Part shown: one piece after another, positions 8,633-11,861 of the stretch
Position numbering within the stretch: the stretch's first letter is position 1
Layout of the letters: the number at the start of each line of letters is the position of its first letter
Assembly (NCBI GenBank): GCA_030668045.1
Contig: DAOUUR010000029.1
Location: 1 to 11,861, forward strand
Length of the DNA: 11,861 nucleotides
Reading direction: 5' to 3'
From: a bacterium
GTDB lineage: Bacteria; Zixibacteria; MSB-5A5; GN15; FEB-12
Made by a program: the position numbers and the translations under genes
Notes under the pieces: model-generated
Told to the model about the DNA's origin: nothing
Database searches by the model: none
Seen by the model: only the letters and a program-made list of their open reading frames with translations

Positions 8633-9763
8633 ATGGTTATTGGTATTACATGTTATCCGGTGGCCGGTGGTTCGGGTATTGTCGCCACCGAACTTGGCCA
8701 GCAATTGGCAGCTCGTGGGCATGAGGTTCATTTTGTCTCGTACGCATTGCCGTTTCGCCTTGATACGTATCAGGCGAATCTGATGTATCATGGTGTGGAG
8801 ACAACAGCCTACCCGCTGTTCAAATTTCCACCCTATACATTGACGCTGGCGGCGAAGATGGCCGAGGTTGCACGCAATTACAAGCTGGACATATTCCATG
8901 TCCACTATGCTGTTCCGCACGCCACCTGTGCCTATCTGGCGCGTCAGCTATTGGCAGGAGGTAACGGCAAGAAGCCGAAGATCATTACGACGCTTCACGG
9001 CACCGACATCACCCTTGTTGGCAGTGATCCATCGTTCTACGATATCACACGCTTCTCGATTATGGCTTCCGACGGCGTGACGGCCGTTTCCAAATACCTC
9101 GCCGATGAAACAAAGGAAGTATTCAAGCTGGAACAGCCAATAAGAGTTATCCATAATTTCTTCGATGAAAAACGATTCCAGCCGCACGCTACCCAATGTT
9201 GCTGCAAGGAGTTTGTGCAGGATGGTGAGTTTCTGATAGCCCATGTTTCAAATTTCCGACCGGTCAAACGGACGATAGATGTTATCGATATCTTCGAACG
9301 GATTGCTCGCGAGGTGCCCTCCAAGCTGCTTCTTATCGGCGAAGGTCCCGACACGATTCTTGCCCGACGTCAAATCAGCAAGAAGGGGCTGAGCGATAGA
9401 GTCATTTTCCTTGGTAACCAGAGTCGGGTCGAGGCGGTTCTGCCGTGCGCCGATCTGTTTCTGTTGCCTTCGGAAGAAGAGTCGTTTGGTCTGGCCGCCC
9501 TTGAGGCGTTGGCTTGTGGTGTGCCGGTTATCGGGACAGCGGGGACTGGGTTGACAGAGGTGATCGATGATTTCCAGAACGGTTTTTTACTGCCGGTTGG
9601 GGAAACTTCGTCGATGGCTCGTGCCGCGCTCTCGCTGCTGAACGATCCTGATCGCCTGGCGCAGTTTAAGAAAAACGCTTTCGAGTTGGTCAGGAAACGG
9701 TTCGTATCTGAAAAAATAGTTTCTCAGTATGAACAGTACTACGAGGAGGTGCTCGATGGCTGA
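8633..9763 (+). CDS. bshA: N-acetyl-alpha-D-glucosaminyl L-malate synthase BshA
   Basis: GT4-family retaining glycosyltransferase that starts bacillithiol synthesis by transferring GlcNAc from UDP-GlcNAc to L-malate. The N-terminus (IGITCYPVAGGSGIVATELG, residues 3-22) is characteristic of BshA, as are PLFKFPPYTLTLAAKMAEVA (61-80), HVHYAVPHA (89-97) and TTLHGTDITLVGSDPSF (119-135). The C-terminal Rossmann domain has HVSNFRPVKR (204-213), GEGPD (236-240) and the EX7E catalytic/donor-binding motif E283-E291. The length of 376 is normal. The ATG follows the bshC stop directly, with AGGAG at 8624-8628. Unusual is a run of three cysteines (189-191) in the linker between the two domains, where the family is variable. 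Confidence 0.96.
   Translation: MVIGITCYPVAGGSGIVATELGQQLAARGHEVHFVSYALPFRLDTYQANLMYHGVETTAYPLFKFPPYTLTLAAKMAEVARNYKLDIFHVHYAVPHATCAYLARQLLAGGNGKKPKIITTLHGTDITLVGSDPSFYDITRFSIMASDGVTAVSKYLADETKEVFKLEQPIRVIHNFFDEKRFQPHATQCCCKEFVQDGEFLIAHVSNFRPVKRTIDVIDIFERIAREVPSKLLLIGEGPDTILARRQISKKGLSDRVIFLGNQSRVEAVLPCADLFLLPSEEESFGLAALEALACGVPVIGTAGTGLTEVIDDFQNGFLLPVGETSSMARAALSLLNDPDRLAQFKKNAFELVRKRFVSEKIVSQYEQYYEEVLDG
9743..9750 (+). promoter_or_regulatory. Strong ribosome binding site that sets the bshB1 start at 9756
   Basis: GAGGAGGT, a near-perfect anti-16S match, lies 5 nt before the ATG at 9756, inside the end of bshA. It rules against the longer in-frame ATG at 9729, which would add nine residues with no resemblance to the family. 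Confidence 0.85.
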
Positions 9764-10538
9764 TGCTAAGACTCTGGATGTTTTGGCTATCGCGGCTCAT
9801 CCGGATGATATCGAGATTACCTGCGGCGGGTTTCTCATCAAGATGGTTGAGATGGGCCGGAAGGTGGGTGCGCTTGACCTGACACGCGGCGAGATGGGAA
9901 CATACGGCGACAAAGAAACCCGGCTGGCTGAAGCCGCCGAAGCTGCCGGTGTGATTGGACTGGCCTCTCGTGAAAATGTTGGCCTGCCCGATTCTGCAGT
10001 CGAGATCAATCAAGCTAACAAACTGGTTGTTGCTCAGGCAATTCGTGCTGCGCAGCCGGAGATGGTTATCCTGCCGCATTGGGAGCAACGCCACCCCGAC
10101 CATCTGGCCTGCAGTCGCCTTGGTTACGATGCTTGTTTCTTGGCGGGGCTGAAAAAAGCCGACCTTGAAGGTGAACCGTTTCGTCCGCGCCGCATCCTCT
10201 ATGTTTCGTATTTCAGAAATACCGACTACTCGTTCCTTGTCGACATCTCCGATCAGTTTGAAAAAAAGTGCCGGGCCGTGGCTGCATACCAGTCGCAGTT
10301 CGGGAAATCCCGAAGCGGCAAAGTCAAGGACCTCGTCAAGTCAACGCTCAATGTGTATGACATGGTCGAAAGCGGTGGTAAGAATATTTTTCAACCCGGC
10401 GTGACAATTTATGATCTGATGCACACCCGCGCTCATCAGTTGGGGCAGTTGATTGGTGTGAACTATGCCGAAGCTTACACAGTCAAGGAGCAAATTCGTA
10501 TCGACGACCCACTCTCGCTGCCCGGTCGCTCGATTTAA
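9756..10538 (+). CDS. bshB1: Bacillithiol biosynthesis deacetylase BshB1 (LmbE/PIG-L family)
   Basis: Zinc-dependent deacetylase that removes the acetyl group from GlcNAc-malate, giving GlcN-malate for BshC. The family motif AHPDD (14-18) provides the metal ligands H15 and D18 and the catalytic acid D17. The second motif RHPDH (112-116) supplies H113 and the third zinc ligand H116, as in the Bacillus cereus homologue BcZBP. DLTRGEMGTYGDKETRLAEA, ENVGLPD and YQSQFGKS are BshB1-like rather than general LmbE features. The protein has 260 residues, slightly longer than the about 236 of B. subtilis BshB1. It overlaps bshA by 8 bp. Enzymes of this family may also cleave bacillithiol S-conjugates (the Bca activity); no second deacetylase is in this window, so this one might serve both roles. 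Confidence 0.94.
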   Translation: MADAKTLDVLAIAAHPDDIEITCGGFLIKMVEMGRKVGALDLTRGEMGTYGDKETRLAEAAEAAGVIGLASRENVGLPDSAVEINQANKLVVAQAIRAAQPEMVILPHWEQRHPDHLACSRLGYDACFLAGLKKADLEGEPFRPRRILYVSYFRNTDYSFLVDISDQFEKKCRAVAAYQSQFGKSRSGKVKDLVKSTLNVYDMVESGGKNIFQPGVTIYDLMHTRAHQLGQLIGVNYAEAYTVKEQIRIDDPLSLPGRSI

Positions 10539-10542
10539 CTCG

Positions 10543-10558
10543 CAGGTGAGGAGACCTG
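10543..10558 (+). promoter_or_regulatory. Small hairpin with a ribosome-binding-like sequence in its loop
   Basis: CAGGT-GAGGAG-ACCTG is a perfect 5-bp stem with a 6-nt loop that holds GAGGAG. It sits 5 nt after the bshB1 stop. No T-run follows, so it is not a standard terminator. The loop sequence is 30 nt from the annotated CDF ATG, too far to serve it, but about 6 nt from an in-frame CTG at 10560. It may be a cryptic or alternative start signal, or chance. Confidence 0.3.
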
Positions 10559-10583
10559 TCTGCAAGCCGATATCTGTGTTGCT

Positions 10584-11507
10584 ATGAACGTGCCTGATGC
10601 CATAGAGAAACCGACCAACGCCAATCCGGCTGATACGAGCATTGCATCGGGACTTCGCGTAACCTGGATCGGGGCGGCAGTCAATCTTTTTCTGATTGTC
10701 CTCAAGCTATGGGTGGGACTGACAGCGCGAAGCCAGGCTTTGATCGCCGACGGCATCCATTCCGCTTCCGATTTATTTGGTGACTTCGTCGTCCTGGTCG
10801 GCTTGAAGTGGGGACGCAAATCAGAGGACGCCGACCATCCTTATGGTCACGCCCGCATCGAGACGATCTCAAGCATGATTGTCGGCCTGCTCCTGATACT
10901 TGTCGCACTCGGCATTATCTACAATGCGTTCTCCGCAATTCTGACACAGCAACGCTCAAGTCCCGGTTTGTTTGCGATCTACGCGGCAGCGGTCAGTGTT
11001 GTTCTCAAAGAAGTACTGTACTGGTACACGCTGGCGGTCGGCAAGAAACTTCGCTCATTGGCTCTGATCGGCAATGCCTGGCATCATCGTTCCGATGCTA
11101 TCAGTTCGGTTGCTGTTTTGATTGGTGTCGGTGCGGCCTACATAAACCCGGACTGGGCTATGGCGGATTCATACGCCGCAGCGGTGGTGACATTTTTCAT
11201 CATGCGGGTCGGTGTGAATCTGGTCTGGGCGGCTCTCCGCGAACTCTCTGATACCGCACCCGACGAAGTAATCTTGCAGCAATTAACCGATCATGTCCAC
11301 AAGGTCGACGGTATCCGACAGGTGCACGATTTGCGGGCGCGACATTCCGGTACACAGATATTTGTGGAGTTGCATATCGTAGTCGATCCCGACCAAACAG
11401 TGCGAGAAGGTCACGACATCGCCAGGACGGTCAAACGATTACTGCTTGAAGATTTCCACGATGTCACCCGGGTGATCGTCCATATCGACCCGGAACTGAA
11501 GGTGTGA
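10584..11507 (+). CDS. Cation diffusion facilitator (CDF) metal exporter, zinc type likely
   Basis: Inner-membrane proton-coupled antiporter that moves Zn2+ (or Fe2+, Co2+, Mn2+ in some relatives) out of the cytoplasm as a dimer. At 307 residues it is full length. TM1 spans about 26-46. TM2 carries D56 and the HxxxD pair H59-D63 (ADGIHSASD), and the loop after it has the family HPYGH block (85-89). TM5 has the matching HxxxD pair H167-D171 (NAWHHRSD). HxxxD in both helices is the pattern usually linked with zinc. A cytoplasmic dimerisation domain with a ferredoxin-like fold occupies about 222-307. The ATG lacks a good ribosome binding site nearby; an in-frame CTG at 10560 has one and would add eight residues, with a stop at 10536 limiting any longer form. 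It lies 45 bp behind bshB1 and is probably read from the same transcript. Confidence 0.92.
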   Translation: MNVPDAIEKPTNANPADTSIASGLRVTWIGAAVNLFLIVLKLWVGLTARSQALIADGIHSASDLFGDFVVLVGLKWGRKSEDADHPYGHARIETISSMIVGLLLILVALGIIYNAFSAILTQQRSSPGLFAIYAAAVSVVLKEVLYWYTLAVGKKLRSLALIGNAWHHRSDAISSVAVLIGVGAAYINPDWAMADSYAAAVVTFFIMRVGVNLVWAALRELSDTAPDEVILQQLTDHVHKVDGIRQVHDLRARHSGTQIFVELHIVVDPDQTVREGHDIARTVKRLLLEDFHDVTRVIVHIDPELKV

Positions 11508-11511
11508 GAGG

Positions 11512-11526
11512 GGGAAGATACTTCCC
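11512..11526. terminator. Possible bidirectional hairpin terminator between convergent genes
   Basis: GGGAAG-ATA-CTTCCC is a perfect 6-bp stem with a 3-nt loop, filling most of the 18-bp space between the CDF stop and the stop of the minus-strand gene, whose last base it overlaps. Its place suits a shared terminator, but the stem is short and neither side has a T-run, so it is at best a weak or factor-assisted one. Confidence 0.4.
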
Positions 11527-11822
11527 TAAATCTCCTGGGCCAGTTCGACTATCCGCTTGTACGGGATAGCGGTCCAGCTTTCGGCAACCACCGCGCCGTT
11601 AGCTCGACTGATCATCGATACTTTCGCCGCTGTCTCTTCATCCGGCGCCTCGAAAATATCCATAAAATCATAGGCGCCCAGCAGTCCATAATGAGCCAGG
11701 AATTTGACCTCTGGGCACTTCCCCTTGACTTCATCCATCCAGGCCTGACCGATTTTGGCCCGGTCCTTCATCCGCGCGGCAATATCGGGCGCCAGCCGCG
11801 TCATCAGTACAAACGTTTTCAT
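11526..11822 (-). CDS. GYD-domain protein of unknown function
   Basis: A 98-residue protein matching the GYD family (small soluble ferredoxin-like domain, related in shape to dimeric alpha/beta-barrel proteins). The naming motif region is seen as LLGAYDFMDIFEAPDEETAAKV (about 47-68), followed by the usual SRANGAVVAESWTAIPYKR ending. There is no signal peptide or membrane segment, so it is probably cytoplasmic, and no catalytic residues can be named. The ATG is supported by GGAGG on the minus strand at 11831-11835, 8 nt away. It is transcribed towards the CDF gene and so is not part of the plus-strand operon; its promoter is at or beyond the window edge. Function is not known for the family in general. 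Confidence 0.85.
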   Translation of the reverse strand: MKTFVLMTRLAPDIAARMKDRAKIGQAWMDEVKGKCPEVKFLAHYGLLGAYDFMDIFEAPDEETAAKVSMISRANGAVVAESWTAIPYKRIVELAQEI

Positions 11823-11830
11823 GATACTAT

Positions 11831-11835
11831 CCTCC
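11831..11835 (-). promoter_or_regulatory. Ribosome binding site of the GYD-domain gene
   Basis: On the minus strand GGAGG precedes the ATG (11822-11820) by 8 nt. It confirms the start and is one of several strong Shine-Dalgarno sites in this window, a trait used here to argue about the host lineage. Confidence 0.75.
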
Positions 11836-11861
11836 GGTAACCTGTTGTTCCTGTGAACATA

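Noticed and set aside
9729..9755. Longer BshB1 start at the ATG at 9729
   Set aside because: The nine extra residues do not resemble the family, and the strong GAGGAGGT site at 9743-9750 points to the ATG at 9756.

Overview
This window is a compact, almost entirely plus-strand stretch from what looks like a Gram-negative bacterium that makes bacillithiol. A tripartite RND efflux system (outer-membrane factor, lipoprotein adaptor, inner-membrane pump) requires an outer membrane, which argues against a Firmicute. A complete bshC-bshA-bshB1 set shows the bacillithiol pathway. Consensus-like TTGACA/TATATT promoter boxes and clear Shine-Dalgarno sites (AGGAG, GAGGAGG, GGAGG) argue against Bacteroidota proper, where these signals are usually weak or different. 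An FCB-type or other deep-branching Gram-negative lineage fits (Zixibacteria-like is a guess), but the sequence alone does not fix the taxon.

Layout: positions 2-742 hold the 3' part of a CorA-type Mg2+ transporter gene cut by the window edge. A 107-bp intergenic region follows, with a sigma70-like promoter overlapped at its predicted start site by a near-perfect 18-bp palindrome, the presumed operator of the TetR-family regulator at 850-1482. From there genes follow with almost no space: tetR, TolC-like outer-membrane factor (1479-2816), RND adaptor lipoprotein (2819-3859), RND pump (3856-7017), bshC (7007-8632, TTG start), bshA (8633-9763), bshB1 (9756-10538). Every junction among these seven genes is an overlap of 4-11 bp or a gap of 0-2 bp. 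After 45 bp comes a cation diffusion facilitator (CDF) gene, 10584-11507. A small GYD-domain gene (11526-11822) faces it on the minus strand, with a short hairpin between the two stops.

Working together: BshA joins GlcNAc to L-malate, BshB1 deacetylates the product and BshC adds cysteine, giving the thiol bacillithiol. Placing this pathway behind a TetR-controlled efflux pump suggests one transcription unit that both exports toxic compounds and supplies the thiol that neutralises electrophiles. The downstream CDF exporter fits a metal side to this, since bacillithiol buffers zinc in Bacillus. The shared transcript and its regulation are inferences from gene spacing and the promoter/operator layout; no individual protein family here is new. 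No RNA genes, mobile elements, CRISPR arrays or long repeats were seen, and no gene-free stretch exceeds about 110 bp.
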